The notes: generated by a model not told the origin, from the sequence alone. A stretch of DNA of 64,000 nucleotides from Mycobacterium sp. AZCC_0083 (GCF_014202335.1 NZ_JACHGP010000009.1:334387-398386); one strand, 5' to 3'; positions 16,632 through 25,953 are shown, numbered from the stretch's first letter. Numbers and translations: made by a program.

Positions 16632-17050
16632 CGCTCCGCGATCCACGTCCGTGCGCGATCGATGGTCGCATCGCGTTCGAATCGGTCCGCCACCCACACC
16701 GTGGAGCGAACCGTTCCACGGTCGCCGTAGCGCGCCATGATGTCGACGTGATGGGGCAGGCTGATGAACCGCTCCAAGTCGGCCTCGCTGGCCCACACCG
16801 AGATGGAACCGCCACGCGACGTGGCAGGCAGCATCCACAGCCATAGCCCCACCGCTCCGGGCATCGCGTACCAGCCGGCACCCATCCGCAGGCCGTTGAC
16901 GCCGACGCCAGGGAGTGCCGTTCTGTGATGAGCCAAGAATTCGGTGACGCTGACCACGACGGAATCCTCACCGGGGTCATGGGGTCCGGCCATCCATGGG
17001 GTGATCATCGGGGCCGCTACCGCCATGGTGGCGATTCTCGTCGAGGGCAT
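16628..17050 (-). CDS. small monooxygenase-like (ferredoxin-fold) protein
   Basis: The 140-residue protein has the pattern GSISVWASEADLERFISLPHHVDIMARYGDRGTVRSTVWVAD, which resembles small dimeric alpha/beta-barrel monooxygenase-like or DUF3291-type proteins. No cofactor site is visible. The start is uncertain: ATG 17050 gives MPSTRIATM, with another ATG at 17026. It lies divergent from the MocR regulator with only 29 bases between, so co-regulation is likely. Confidence 0.6.
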   Translation of the reverse strand: MPSTRIATMAVAAPMITPWMAGPHDPGEDSVVVSVTEFLAHHRTALPGVGVNGLRMGAGWYAMPGAVGLWLWMLPATSRGGSISVWASEADLERFISLPHHVDIMARYGDRGTVRSTVWVADRFERDATIDRARTWIAER

Positions 17051-17079
17051 GCCTCTAGGTTGGCCGCTACGATTGGTGT

Positions 17080-18516
17080 GTGTCACGGTCCAATGCAGAA
17101 CTATTCGAACAGACCAATTCTGACGACGCCGGCTTCCCGACGGACCTCCTACTCGCCCTGGACCGGTCCGAGCGCCGCGGATTGCGCGAACAGTTGCAGC
17201 AGCAATTGCGGTCGGCGATCCAAGAGGGGAAGCTGCCCGCGGGGACGTTGCTTCCCGCGTCACGAACACTGGCAAGCGATCTCGGCGTCGCTCGCAGCGT
17301 GGTGGTCGACGCATACGAGCACCTCGTCGCCGACGGCTACCTGGGTGGGCGCCAGGGATCCGGCACCCGAGTTCTGACAACCGCCCAGCCGCCTCTCACA
17401 GCGCCAACGGTACGAAGCGAAACGGTCAACGAAGTCCGCTTCGTCGGCGGACTGCCGGATCCGGCACTGTTCCCGCGGGTCGAGTGGCTGCGCCACTACC
17501 GGGCGGCGGTGCACGACGTGCCGAATCATGAACTGGGCTACCCAGGTCCGCTCGGTGCCCTGCCGTTGCGAGTGGCACTCGCGAACTACCTGGGCCGGGT
17601 ACGTGGCGTAGCGGCCGACCCCGATCGGATGATGATCACGGCGGGCCTGACGCAGGCCCTGGTGTTGGTCTGCCGGGCGTTGCGGCGCCGTGGTGTCGAA
17701 GCGGTGGCGGTCGAAGACCCGTGCTTCGGGCTGCATCGCGAGGCCATCCTCAACACCGGTCTGCGGGTGACGCCCGTTTCGGTGGACGGCGACGGCATCG
17801 ACGTGGCGCGGCTGGCGGAACAGAAGGTCGGTGCCGTGTTGGTGGCACCCGCGCATTCGTATCCGACAGGAGCGGTGTTGAGCGCGCAGCGGCGCGCGGC
17901 GCTCGTCGAATGGGCTCACGACCACGCTGGGCTGGTCATCGAGGACGACTACGACGCGGAGTTCCGATACGACCGTGCACCGATCGGCGCCCTTCAAGGC
18001 CTGGCACCGGAGCAGGTGGCCTATGCGGGGTGTGCGAGCAAGACCCTCACTCCTGCACTGCGGCTGGGCTGGATCGTGTTGCCACGCAGGCTCGTCGACG
18101 ACGTCATTCGCGAGAAGGTGCTCGACGACATGGGAACGACGATGCTCGAGCAGCTGGCGCTGGCGCGATTCGTCAGCGGCGGTGGACTCACCCGCCATCT
18201 CCGTCGGGTTCGTCCGATCTATCGGCGTCGACGCGACGCGACGCTGGATGTGATCTCGACGGCGCTGCCCGGTGCACTGCCCACAGGCGTCGCCGCGGGC
18301 TTGCATCTGTACGTGCAGTTGCCGAGTGGAATCGACGAATCGGGCCTCGTCGAGGACGCCCGCCGCCGGGGTCTGCACATCGAGGGAGCGAGTTGGCATT
18401 TCAGCGATGCCCGTTCTGCGCCACCGGCTTTGGTTCTCGGCTACGGCTCGATCGACGAGGCCGCGATTCGCAGCGGGCTAGCGTTACTCGGATCGATTTA
18501 CGACGAGCGACGCTAG
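17080..18516 (+). CDS. MocR-type regulator (GntR DNA-binding plus aminotransferase domain)
   Basis: This 478-residue protein has a GntR winged helix at about residues 30-100 (LREQLQQQLRSAIQEGKLPAG, LGVARSVVVDAYEHLVADGYL) and a fold-type I aminotransferase domain from about 115. The PLP-binding Lys is Lys321 in GCASKTLTPALRLGW, and the DDYDAEFRYD motif is present. These proteins sense PLP or an amino compound and activate a neighbouring gene. A weak inverted pair ATTGG/CCAAT spans the GTG start region. Its target is probably the divergent small gene, because no pdx genes are nearby. Confidence 0.9.
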   Translation: MSRSNAELFEQTNSDDAGFPTDLLLALDRSERRGLREQLQQQLRSAIQEGKLPAGTLLPASRTLASDLGVARSVVVDAYEHLVADGYLGGRQGSGTRVLTTAQPPLTAPTVRSETVNEVRFVGGLPDPALFPRVEWLRHYRAAVHDVPNHELGYPGPLGALPLRVALANYLGRVRGVAADPDRMMITAGLTQALVLVCRALRRRGVEAVAVEDPCFGLHREAILNTGLRVTPVSVDGDGIDVARLAEQKVGAVLVAPAHSYPTGAVLSAQRRAALVEWAHDHAGLVIEDDYDAEFRYDRAPIGALQGLAPEQVAYAGCASKTLTPALRLGWIVLPRRLVDDVIREKVLDDMGTTMLEQLALARFVSGGGLTRHLRRVRPIYRRRRDATLDVISTALPGALPTGVAAGLHLYVQLPSGIDESGLVEDARRRGLHIEGASWHFSDARSAPPALVLGYGSIDEAAIRSGLALLGSIYDERR

Positions 18517-18662
18517 CCTTAGCTGTCCGGAGTCGCTGTTCGCACCATGCGGACCTGTTGGCGCCCATACGCTATACGGGTGCACGCGTTGTGGCCGCTG
18601 ACGGGCCGTTCGGAGGAGACTCAAGCCCACGCAAAAGTTTCGACGACCGTTGATTGAGCGCT

Positions 18663-19058
18663 TCATAACAGCACGACTTCGAGGACTGATTCCAGCCCGG
18701 TGAAGTCGGAGGCGTTGCGGGTTGCCAAGGCTGCATTGTCGGCGACGGCAACCGCTGCGATCATGAGGTCCACCCGGCGGCGCCCGCCCGCTGCCTTTCC
18801 GGCCGCGGAGACGGTGGCGCACAGTTCTCGATAGACGTCAGCCTCGCGCTGCGTAAACGGCAGACCGTCTCCGTAGGCGGCACGCAACTTGATCAAGTCC
18901 AGTCGAGCACGGGCCGCAACGCTTGGGTCTGGGTGTGTGGTGCCTTCGCTGAATTCGGCGAAAACGATTGCCGAGACGAAGAGTTCGTGGCGTCCAGGTG
19001 GCAGTCGGTCCCAGTCAGGCTGTTGGATGAGCAGATTGGTGTCCAGGTGTATGTTCAC
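18663..19058 (-). CDS. vapC: VapC-type PIN-domain toxin
   Basis: This is a 131-residue PIN-domain ribonuclease. Conserved acids are Asp6 (HLDTNLL), Glu35 (VFAEFSEG), Asp97 (RRVDLMIAAVA) and Asp118 (NASDF), which together form the Mg2+ site, so the toxin looks active. The GTG start overlaps the antitoxin stop by 4 bases, so the pair is coupled. The RNA target cannot be told from sequence. Confidence 0.92.
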   Translation of the reverse strand: MNIHLDTNLLIQQPDWDRLPPGRHELFVSAIVFAEFSEGTTHPDPSVAARARLDLIKLRAAYGDGLPFTQREADVYRELCATVSAAGKAAGGRRRVDLMIAAVAVADNAALATRNASDFTGLESVLEVVLL

Positions 19059-19354
19059 TCACCCACGTGTCCCGACTCGTTGCGCCCGCGCTCCACGATT
19101 CGCAGCATTTCCTGTTCGTAGCTCTCTGGCTTTTGGCTGTCGTACACGCCGGAGCTGACAATCTGATCGGGGGTCGCGCCGCGACGGCGTTCAGGCTCGG
19201 CGCCGCGGCCGCTGGCGTCGCCCTTGCCGATGAGGACTCCGGTGTCTTTTCCGTGATTGGTCACGCGGTAGGTCGTTCCGCCTTCTGCCGCTTCGATGAT
19301 CCGTGAGGCGTGTTGCCGGAGCTCCCGGATTCCAATGCTTTCGACGTCCTGCAT
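19055..19354 (-). CDS. vapB: VapB antitoxin (Phd/YefM type)
   Basis: The 99-residue antitoxin begins MQDVESIGIRELRQHASRI and continues with the Phd/YefM DNA-binding fold (TTYRVTNHGKDTGVLI), then a charged C-terminal tail expected to wrap VapC. I prefer ATG 19354 over the start at 19372. Three 11-bp direct repeats lie 10-42 bases upstream, where the complex would autorepress. Confidence 0.9.
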   Translation of the reverse strand: MQDVESIGIRELRQHASRIIEAAEGGTTYRVTNHGKDTGVLIGKGDASGRGAEPERRRGATPDQIVSSGVYDSQKPESYEQEMLRIVERGRNESGHVGE

Positions 19355-19363
19355 CCCGCCAGA

Positions 19364-19396
19364 GTAGCACAATAGTAGCGCATTTGTAGCACATTG
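19364..19396. promoter_or_regulatory. three 11-bp direct repeats before vapBC
   Basis: GTAGCACAATA, GTAGCGCATTT and GTAGCACATTG follow one another without gaps at 19364, 19375 and 19386. The period is one helical turn, so bound antitoxin units would lie on one face of the DNA. They are a likely autoregulatory operator of VapBC. Confidence 0.65.
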
Positions 19397-19494
19397 ATTC
19401 CACTAAACGGGGCGTGCGTAGGTTGGCCAAAGAACGCGGCAGAGCGCGCCGGTAGGGCAGACGTGCACCAACAGGGAGCGCGCCGTTCCAAGGC

Positions 19495-20571
19495 CTAGGA
19501 CGTGGTGGCACCGATGGTCGCGCTGCCGATCACTTCGTCGCCGTCGGCATCAGGGCGGTAGAGCACCATCGTCTGCCCGGGGGCCACGCCGCGCAGCGGG
19601 CTGCGGAGGGCGGCCATCAGCACTCCGTCGCGCAGTTCGGCGACGGCCGTGGCGAGGCCGCCGTGGGCGCGGACCTGTACCTCGCACTCCACTGGGCCGG
19701 TGGGCGCGAAACCTGAAGTGAACACCGGCCGTTCACCGGTCAGCGTCCACACGTCGAGCTCGGCGGCATCGCCGACGTGCACGGTGCCGCTCTCGGCGTC
19801 GATTCCGGTCACGTAGCGCGGACGGCCGTCGGGCCCAGGACCTGCGATGCCAAGACCCTTGCGCTGACCGATCGTGAAGCCGTGCACGCCATCGTGTTCG
19901 GCCAGCACGGTGCCGCCGCCATCGACCACCGATCCGTGGCGTACCCCGATCCGGGCGCCGAGGAACGCCTGAGTGTCACCGGACGGGATGAAGCAAATGT
20001 CATGGCTATCGGGCTTGTCGGCGACGGCCAGCCCACGCTGAGCGGCTTCCTCGCGGATCCGTGGCTTGGGGGTGTCACCGATCGGGAACACCGCGTGCCG
20101 CAACTGCTCTGCGGTGAGCACGCCCAGCACGTAGGACTGATCCTTGTCGCCGTCGACGGCGCGGCGCAGGCGGCCATCCGACAGCCGCGCGTAGTGCCCG
20201 GTGGCGACGGCGTCGAACCCCAACGCCAGTGCGCGGGCGTACAAGGCCGAGAACTTGATCCGCTCGTTGCAGCGGACGCATGGGTTCGGGGTCTCGCCAC
20301 GTGCATAGGACTCCACGAAGTCGTCGATCACGTCTTCTTTGAAGCGGTCGGCGAAATCCCAAACATAGAACGGGATGTCGAGGATGTCGGCGACACGTCG
20401 CGCATCCCCGGCGTCCTCCTTGGAGCAGCATCCGCGAGAGCCCGTTCGCAGGGTTCCCGGTGCCGACGACAACGCCAGGTGCACGCCGACGACGTCGTGC
20501 CCGGCGTCGACCATGCGGGCGGCGGCCACCGAGGAGTCCACACCGCCGCTCATCGCGACCAGAACGCGCAT
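19495..20571 (-). CDS. mnmA: MnmA (TrmU), tRNA 2-thiouridylase
   Basis: This enzyme thiolates U34 of tRNAs for Lys, Glu and Gln, taking sulfur from a desulfurase relay. The 358-residue protein has the PP-loop SGGVDSS (8-14) for ATP, the Cys pair Cys101 (PNPCVRCN) and Cys193 (DSHDICFIP), and the KDQSY segment. I use ATG 20571 (MRVLVAMSGG); an ATG at 20574 is adjacent. It follows the cysteine desulfurase gene by 8 bases, so the sulfur donor and user are co-transcribed. Confidence 0.97.
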   Translation of the reverse strand: MRVLVAMSGGVDSSVAAARMVDAGHDVVGVHLALSSAPGTLRTGSRGCCSKEDAGDARRVADILDIPFYVWDFADRFKEDVIDDFVESYARGETPNPCVRCNERIKFSALYARALALGFDAVATGHYARLSDGRLRRAVDGDKDQSYVLGVLTAEQLRHAVFPIGDTPKPRIREEAAQRGLAVADKPDSHDICFIPSGDTQAFLGARIGVRHGSVVDGGGTVLAEHDGVHGFTIGQRKGLGIAGPGPDGRPRYVTGIDAESGTVHVGDAAELDVWTLTGERPVFTSGFAPTGPVECEVQVRAHGGLATAVAELRDGVLMAALRSPLRGVAPGQTMVLYRPDADGDEVIGSATIGATTS

Positions 20572-20579
20572 CATCGCCA

Positions 20580-21767
20580 CTACTTTCGTGAACCCGCGCT
20601 GGCCAGCGCGGCCTGCCGGGCCCGTGCCACCGCGGCGGGCAACACGGCAATCGCCGCGTCGACGTCGGCCTCGGTGCTGGTGTGTCCCAACGACAGTCGC
20701 AGCGATCCCCTGGCACTGGCCGGGTCGGCGCCCATCGCGATCAAGACGTGTGACGGCTGCGCGACTCCGGCGGTACACGCCGAGCCGGTCGAGCACTCGA
20801 TGCCCTTGGCGTCCAGCAGCATCAGCAGCGCGTCGCCCTCGCACCCGCGGAAGGTGAAGTGCGCATTGCCAGGCAGGCGCTGCGCACCGACGGCGCCATT
20901 GAGGTAGACGTCGTCGATCGCGTCGAGAACGCCATCGATCAACCGGTCCCGCAGCGCCGAGATCCTGCACCGGTAGCCGTCGAGTCCATCCACCGCGATG
21001 CGGGCGGCTGCGGCCATGGCGACCGCGCCTGCGACATCCGGTGTGCCGGAGCGGACGTCGCGCTCCTGTCCCCCGCCGTGCAGCAACGGCACGCACGCGG
21101 TGTCACGGCGCAGCAGCAGGGCGCCGACACCGGTTGGACCGCCGAACTTGTGCGCGGCCACGCTCATCGCCGAAAGGCCACTCGCCGCGAAGTCGACCGG
21201 TAGTTGGCCGACCGCCTGGATCGCGTCGCTATGCATCGGAATGTCGAACTCCGCCGCGACGGCCGCCAATTCTGCGATCGGCATGATGGTGCCGACCTCG
21301 TTGTTCGCCCACATGATCGAGATCAGGGCGACGTCGTCGTGTTCGGCAAGTGCCTCGCGCAATGCCGCCGCGGTGACCGAGCCGTCGGGGCCGATCGGCA
21401 GCCACGTCACCTCGGCGTGCTCGTGCTCGGCAAGCCATTCGATCGCGTCGAGAACCGCGTGGTGCTCGATGGGCGTGGTGATGATCCTGCGGCGGCGCGG
21501 GTCGGCGTCACGTCGCGCCCAGAAGATGCCCTTGACGGCCAGGTTGTCGCTCTCGGTGCCGCCGGCAGTGAAGATCACCTCGGACGGCCTGCCGCCCAGC
21601 AGCTGGGCCAGCGTCTCGCGCGCTTCCTCCATGCGCCGGCGCGCTGCCCTGCCCGTGGTGTGCAGCGACGATGCGTTGCCGACCGTCGCCAGCACCGCCG
21701 TCATCGCCTCGATGGCAGCGGGGTGCATCGGGGTAGTGGCGGCGTGATCGAGGTAGACGGCGCTCAT
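20580..21767 (-). CDS. iscS: cysteine desulfurase (IscS/NifS family)
   Basis: This PLP enzyme takes sulfur from cysteine and passes it as a persulfide. The 395 residues include the PLP Lys207 in SVAAHKFGGPTG, His in TTPIEHHA, and the active-site Cys331 in STGSACTAG, giving a class I type layout. Immediate linkage to mnmA suggests that its main client is tRNA thiolation. In the M. tuberculosis order it is the Rv3025c position. Confidence 0.96.
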   Translation of the reverse strand: MSAVYLDHAATTPMHPAAIEAMTAVLATVGNASSLHTTGRAARRRMEEARETLAQLLGGRPSEVIFTAGGTESDNLAVKGIFWARRDADPRRRRIITTPIEHHAVLDAIEWLAEHEHAEVTWLPIGPDGSVTAAALREALAEHDDVALISIMWANNEVGTIMPIAELAAVAAEFDIPMHSDAIQAVGQLPVDFAASGLSAMSVAAHKFGGPTGVGALLLRRDTACVPLLHGGGQERDVRSGTPDVAGAVAMAAAARIAVDGLDGYRCRISALRDRLIDGVLDAIDDVYLNGAVGAQRLPGNAHFTFRGCEGDALLMLLDAKGIECSTGSACTAGVAQPSHVLIAMGADPASARGSLRLSLGHTSTEADVDAAIAVLPAAVARARQAALASAGSRK

Positions 21768-21880
21768 AACCCGCCCAGTTTACGGGCCGGGCCACCGACT
21801 GCCCCATTGCACCAACCGCAGTTGATCCACGACCGCCTCAGAAGGGGCGTCCACACCCGCTTCGCCTGCAAACGAGCCGG

Positions 21881-22732
21881 TCAGGCGACCAGCTTGTGTC
21901 CTCCGGTCACGTGAACCGCCCGCGAGGAGGTCCCGCGCACCGCCGACTCGCATCGCGCGGCCAGATCGCGCCGGTCGTCACCCGGCAGCTGCAGCGACTG
22001 GACCTGCACGTGGCACACCGTGCGCCTGGCCGTGATCACCCGGCGCACGGAAGCCATCAGCGAGTCGTCGCCGATGAACGCGGGCACGGTCGACGGCGCA
22101 CCGTCGCGATGGTGGTAGGTCAGGCGCAGCGGCTGCACCGGGCGGCCCGCGTCGACTGCGGACTGGAACATGGCCGGCCGGAACGGGCCGTAGCCCAGTC
22201 CGCACCACGTGGTGCCCTCCGGGAACGCCACGACGGTCTGCCCGGCCCGCAGTCTGTCGGCGACGGCCTGCACCACGGCGGGAAGGCGGCGCAGGTTGGC
22301 CCGTTCGATCGGGATGACCTTCATGAGGCGTGCCAGGAAGCCAAGTGCGGGCCAGTCCACCAGGTCGGCGCGCGTCACGAACGAGCCCGGCAATACGGCA
22401 CCGATGGTGAACACGTCGACCCAGGACACGTGGCCGCTGACCACCAGCACGCCGGACAGGTTGCGAATCGGGCCACCGGACACCGTGATTCGCACCCCGA
22501 GGCATCGCAACATCATTCGGCAGTAGATGCGCTGGGCCTTAGACTTGCCGGGCATGGGAACCGCGAGCAGCGCAGCCGCGGGGAGGATCACCATGGCGCA
22601 CGCGATGCGGACCGAGGTGCGCAGTGCGACGACCGCGCGTCGAGATCCGTGTGAGGCGTCGCACCGGATGCAGGAGGAGTCGCAGGACGCCCGCGGCAGC
22701 CACGGGTTGTCGGTCAGCGCGTGACTGCTCAT
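21881..22732 (-). CDS. 1-acylglycerol-3-phosphate-type acyltransferase (PlsC family, OlsA-like)
   Basis: The 283-residue membrane-associated acyltransferase has the PlsC motif HVSWVD (HX4D) and PEGTTWCG, with a hydrophobic N-terminal helix (ACAMVILPAAALLAVPM). It transfers an acyl group to a lyso-lipid. The ATG at 22732 overlaps the stop of the preceding GNAT-type acyltransferase (ATGA). This OlsB-OlsA-like arrangement suggests the second step of ornithine-lipid or related lipid synthesis, which is inference. Confidence 0.88.
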   Translation of the reverse strand: MSSHALTDNPWLPRASCDSSCIRCDASHGSRRAVVALRTSVRIACAMVILPAAALLAVPMPGKSKAQRIYCRMMLRCLGVRITVSGGPIRNLSGVLVVSGHVSWVDVFTIGAVLPGSFVTRADLVDWPALGFLARLMKVIPIERANLRRLPAVVQAVADRLRAGQTVVAFPEGTTWCGLGYGPFRPAMFQSAVDAGRPVQPLRLTYHHRDGAPSTVPAFIGDDSLMASVRRVITARRTVCHVQVQSLQLPGDDRRDLAARCESAVRGTSSRAVHVTGGHKLVA

Positions 22733-23592
22733 CGTGACGCTCCGTCGCCCAAGCTGGTAGCCATGGCCCCTGCCATTTCGTCGGCCTGGGAGACCGAACG
22801 CAGTCTCTTGAGGTAGCGCACGTCGGCCTGACTCTTGTCCAGCAGTGCAGGGAAGTCGCCTACCCCGAAGTCGGGGTCGTGGGCGGGGTCGCCGCAGACC
22901 CGCGCACCCAGGCGCAGGTAACCGCGCATGAGTGGTGGAACGGTCAGCCGGCCAGGCGGTTCGATGTCTTCGAGGCCTCTGCCGTCCACCGTCACCGGCC
23001 GGTACGGGTGCACGACGTACTCGGAGGCATGCCTGCGCCGGACGAAGTCGCGGACACCGCGGATCTGGGTGCCCGGCGTCTCGTCGGGACCGCCCTGGAC
23101 CGGGACCGACACGCAGCCGGTGACGTAGTCGTATCCGCAGCGATCGAGGTAGGCCAGGATTCCGGCCCACATCAGCAGGACCACGGCGCCGTTGCGGTGG
23201 TCGTCGCGGACCACGGCGCGGCCCATCTCGACCAGCGACGGCCGCAGCGGGTCGAGCGCGCTGACGTCGAATTCCGTTGCCGTGTAAAGGCCGCCAGCGG
23301 CGATGGCGCCGGGTGGCGGAAGCATCCGGTAGCACCCGACGAGTTCACCGGAGGTGTCCTCGCGAACGAGCAGGTGATCGCAGAACTCGTCGAAGCGGTC
23401 GGCGTCACGACCACCGGAGTCGCCCTTGAGCTCGAAGCCCGGTTCTGAGGTGAACACCTGGTGACGGAGTCGCTGCGCGGCGTCGACGAGGTCTGGGTCG
23501 GTGGACAACAGCAGGGTGTAGCGCGGCCCGGTCACGTCCGAGGCGGCGGCGTCGGTTTCATCAGCGGCTATGAGTACGGATGCAGTGCTCAT
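22729..23592 (-). CDS. GNAT-like acyltransferase of the OlsB/hemolysin type
   Basis: This 287-residue protein has the OlsB-like pattern: RLRHQVFTSEPGFEL near the N-terminus, DRFDEFCDHLLVRE, LVGCYRMLPP, and EMGRAVVRDDHRNGAVVLLMWAGI. OlsB proteins acylate ornithine from acyl-ACP to give lyso-ornithine lipid. ATG 23592 is used (MSTASVLIAA); GTG 23601 is possible. It is coupled to the PlsC-type gene. A weak hairpin (CCTGAT/ATCAGG) lies about 30 bases upstream. Confidence 0.85.
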   Translation of the reverse strand: MSTASVLIAADETDAAASDVTGPRYTLLLSTDPDLVDAAQRLRHQVFTSEPGFELKGDSGGRDADRFDEFCDHLLVREDTSGELVGCYRMLPPPGAIAAGGLYTATEFDVSALDPLRPSLVEMGRAVVRDDHRNGAVVLLMWAGILAYLDRCGYDYVTGCVSVPVQGGPDETPGTQIRGVRDFVRRRHASEYVVHPYRPVTVDGRGLEDIEPPGRLTVPPLMRGYLRLGARVCGDPAHDPDFGVGDFPALLDKSQADVRYLKRLRSVSQADEMAGAMATSLGDGASR

Positions 23593-23749
23593 GAGGTGCA
23601 CGTTCGCTGAGTCGTCGGGCCTGATGGCAATCAGGGCGTGACGTGTTCGTGCACTCTGGGTGACGAGTTGCCCTCGAGCAGGTCCCGAAAAGTGCTACTT
23701 CGGCGCAGTTTCGCCCGGTCAGCGACCGCTAACGCGCCGAATCACCCGA

Positions 23750-24214
23750 TCAGGTGTGCTGCGGCTCATAGCCTTCGATCGCCTCGACCTTGTCCGCTGA
23801 CGCGCTCTGAGGGTCGAATTCGTAATTCAGCCACTCGCGGGCCAGCCGCCGGGCCAGTTCCAGGCCCACGACCCGCTGCCCGAAGCAGAGCACCTGGGCA
23901 TTGTTCGACAGCACCGACCGCTCCACCGAGAAGCTGTCGTGCGCGGTGACGGCCCGGATGCCAGGAACCTTGTTCGCGCTGATCGCCACGCCCAACCCGG
24001 TGCCGCACACCAGCAGCGCTCGGTCGGCCTTGCCCTCGGCGACCAGCCGGGCGGCCGCAACGGCGACGTGCGGATAGGCGGTGTGCTCGTCGGCGCCTAC
24101 ACCGACGTCGATGACCTCGCCGACGCGGTCATCGGCCAACAGATCGCCCTTGAGCGACTCCTTGTACTCGAATCCGGCGTCATCGCAACCGACGACGATG
24201 CGCAGTGGGGTCAT
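23750..24214 (-). CDS. RpiB/LacA-type sugar-phosphate isomerase
   Basis: This 154-residue isomerase has the RpiB motifs GCDDAGFEYKE, the active-site Cys in LLVCGTGLGVAISANK, and TAHDSFSVERSVLSNNAQ. Its place right after the dihydroxyacetone kinase gene (ATGA overlap) points to a tetrose-phosphate substrate such as erythrulose-4-phosphate, as reported for tetritol catabolism in M. smegmatis, rather than a general ribose-5-phosphate role. It is the last gene of the polyol operon. Confidence 0.88.
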   Translation of the reverse strand: MTPLRIVVGCDDAGFEYKESLKGDLLADDRVGEVIDVGVGADEHTAYPHVAVAAARLVAEGKADRALLVCGTGLGVAISANKVPGIRAVTAHDSFSVERSVLSNNAQVLCFGQRVVGLELARRLAREWLNYEFDPQSASADKVEAIEGYEPQHT

Positions 24215-25953
24215 GAGACGTCTCCCTTCGCAGTCAGGACGAAGCACTCCGCGACCGCGTGTGCGCACATCGCCAGCGACGTGGCGCCCGCATCGACGGT
24301 GCCGACGCTGCGTTCGGCCAGCGGACGAGCCCGACCGACCTTGGGCCGCAATTCCGCAGTGGCGCTGGCGGCGTCGGTGGCGACGTCGGCGGCCGACCGC
24401 CACGCCTGCTGCCACGGCTCACCGGCCGCGACCCCGCGCTGCAACTCGTCGACGAACGGCAGCAGCGCATCGAGCATGGTCTTGTCCCCCGGCGCCGCGC
24501 CGCCGAGCCGAACCAGCGCGTCGTACCCGTCACGCATGCCTGCGCCGACCGCGTCCGAGTCCGGCCGGCCGGTGTCACCGAGCCGCGCACCCAGCGCGTT
24601 GAGCAGCGCACCCCACAGCACGCCGGAGGTGCCGCCCGCCTTCGACGCCCACTCCTTGCCTGCTGCAGTGAGCACCGAACCCTGACCTGCGCCGTCCTGC
24701 ACGGCTTTTGCGGCGGCATCACGCGCGGCAGCGGACCCCTTGACCATGCCGCGACCGTGGTCGCCGTCACCGGCGACGGCGTCGATGCGGCCCAGTTCGT
24801 CTTCGGCGTCGGCCAGCATCGCGGCCATCGCGTCCAGCGCCCTGGCGACGAGTGCTCCCCCGGAGCGGCCGTCGTCGTCGGCGAGTTCGGCCAGATGCGG
24901 TGTGACGACGGCTGCGTCGGCGGCATCGGTGCGGCGCTCACCCGAATCGGACGTGGCCGCAACGCCCTTGCGGTAGGCCGGGGTGTCGGCCGGTGCGGTC
25001 CAGTACTTCTCGAGTTCGTCGTCGAGCCACATCACGGTCAGCGAGCAGCCTGCCATGTCCAGGCTGGTGACCAGTTCACCGACCTCGGGTTCGACGATCT
25101 CGTAGTCACGTTCGCGGAGCAGGCGCGCCATCGTGCCCCACACCACGAACAGCTCCTCGTACTTGGTGCGGCCAAGACCGTTGAGGATCACCGCGATTCG
25201 CTTCGATGCGGTGGCTGGCCGGTCGTCGAGCACCCCGTCGACGAGCGTCACCGCCAGATCGGCGGCCGACGGCATCGGTTCGTCGGCCACTCCTGGCTCG
25301 CCGTGAATGCCGAGGCCGACGCCCATCTGATTGTCGGGGACGGTGAACAACGGATGGTCGGCGCCGGGCAGCGTGCAGCCGTCGAATGCGACACCCAAGG
25401 TCCGGGTGGCGGCATTGGCGGCTTCCGCGACGCGGATGACACCCGCCAGGTCCAGCCCGTCCTCCGCGGCCGCGGATGCACATTTGAAGACGGTGAAATC
25501 GCCTGCGATGCCGCGCCGTTTGGCCTCCTCGCCCTTTGGCGCGCTGGCGATGTCGTCGGTGACGGCGAAGTAGTGCGCATCGATGCCCTCGCTGCGCAAC
25601 TGGGTGACGGCAAGGCCGAAGTTCATCACGTCACCGGCATAGTTGCCAGTGGTGAGCAGCACTCCGGCGTCGCCGTGCGCGGCACGGGCCACCGACGCGG
25701 CATCCTCGGCCGATGGCGAGGTGAAGATGTTGCCGACCACTGCACCATCGGCGAAGCCGGTTCCGACGGTTCCGCAGAACGCCGGGTAGTGCCCGGATCC
25801 GCCACCGATCACCACGGCCACCTTGCCTGGCGGGGTCTCGCGTGCCCGGACCACTCCGCCGGGCACCCCGACGACGTAGGACGCGTTGGCGTCGAGGAAT
25901 CCGGCGAGCATGTCCTCGGTGAACCGGGCGGGATCATCGAACAGCTTGGTCAT
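24211..25953 (-). CDS. DhaK-DhaL fusion kinase (dihydroxyacetone/erythrulose kinase)
   Basis: This is a 580-residue ATP-dependent ketose kinase. The DhaK domain (1-330) has IGGGSGHYPAF, TGNYAGDVMNF and His217 in GLGIHGEPG, which covalently holds the ketone substrate. The DhaL domain (about 365-580) has the Mg-ATP motif AGDGDHGRGM (Asp396, Asp398) and GGTSGVLWG. Fused single-chain forms use ATP, not PEP. In this cluster the substrate is probably a four-carbon ketose. It overlaps both neighbours by 4 bases. Confidence 0.94.
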   Translation of the reverse strand: MTKLFDDPARFTEDMLAGFLDANASYVVGVPGGVVRARETPPGKVAVVIGGGSGHYPAFCGTVGTGFADGAVVGNIFTSPSAEDAASVARAAHGDAGVLLTTGNYAGDVMNFGLAVTQLRSEGIDAHYFAVTDDIASAPKGEEAKRRGIAGDFTVFKCASAAAEDGLDLAGVIRVAEAANAATRTLGVAFDGCTLPGADHPLFTVPDNQMGVGLGIHGEPGVADEPMPSAADLAVTLVDGVLDDRPATASKRIAVILNGLGRTKYEELFVVWGTMARLLRERDYEIVEPEVGELVTSLDMAGCSLTVMWLDDELEKYWTAPADTPAYRKGVAATSDSGERRTDAADAAVVTPHLAELADDDGRSGGALVARALDAMAAMLADAEDELGRIDAVAGDGDHGRGMVKGSAAARDAAAKAVQDGAGQGSVLTAAGKEWASKAGGTSGVLWGALLNALGARLGDTGRPDSDAVGAGMRDGYDALVRLGGAAPGDKTMLDALLPFVDELQRGVAAGEPWQQAWRSAADVATDAASATAELRPKVGRARPLAERSVGTVDAGATSLAMCAHAVAECFVLTAKGDVS

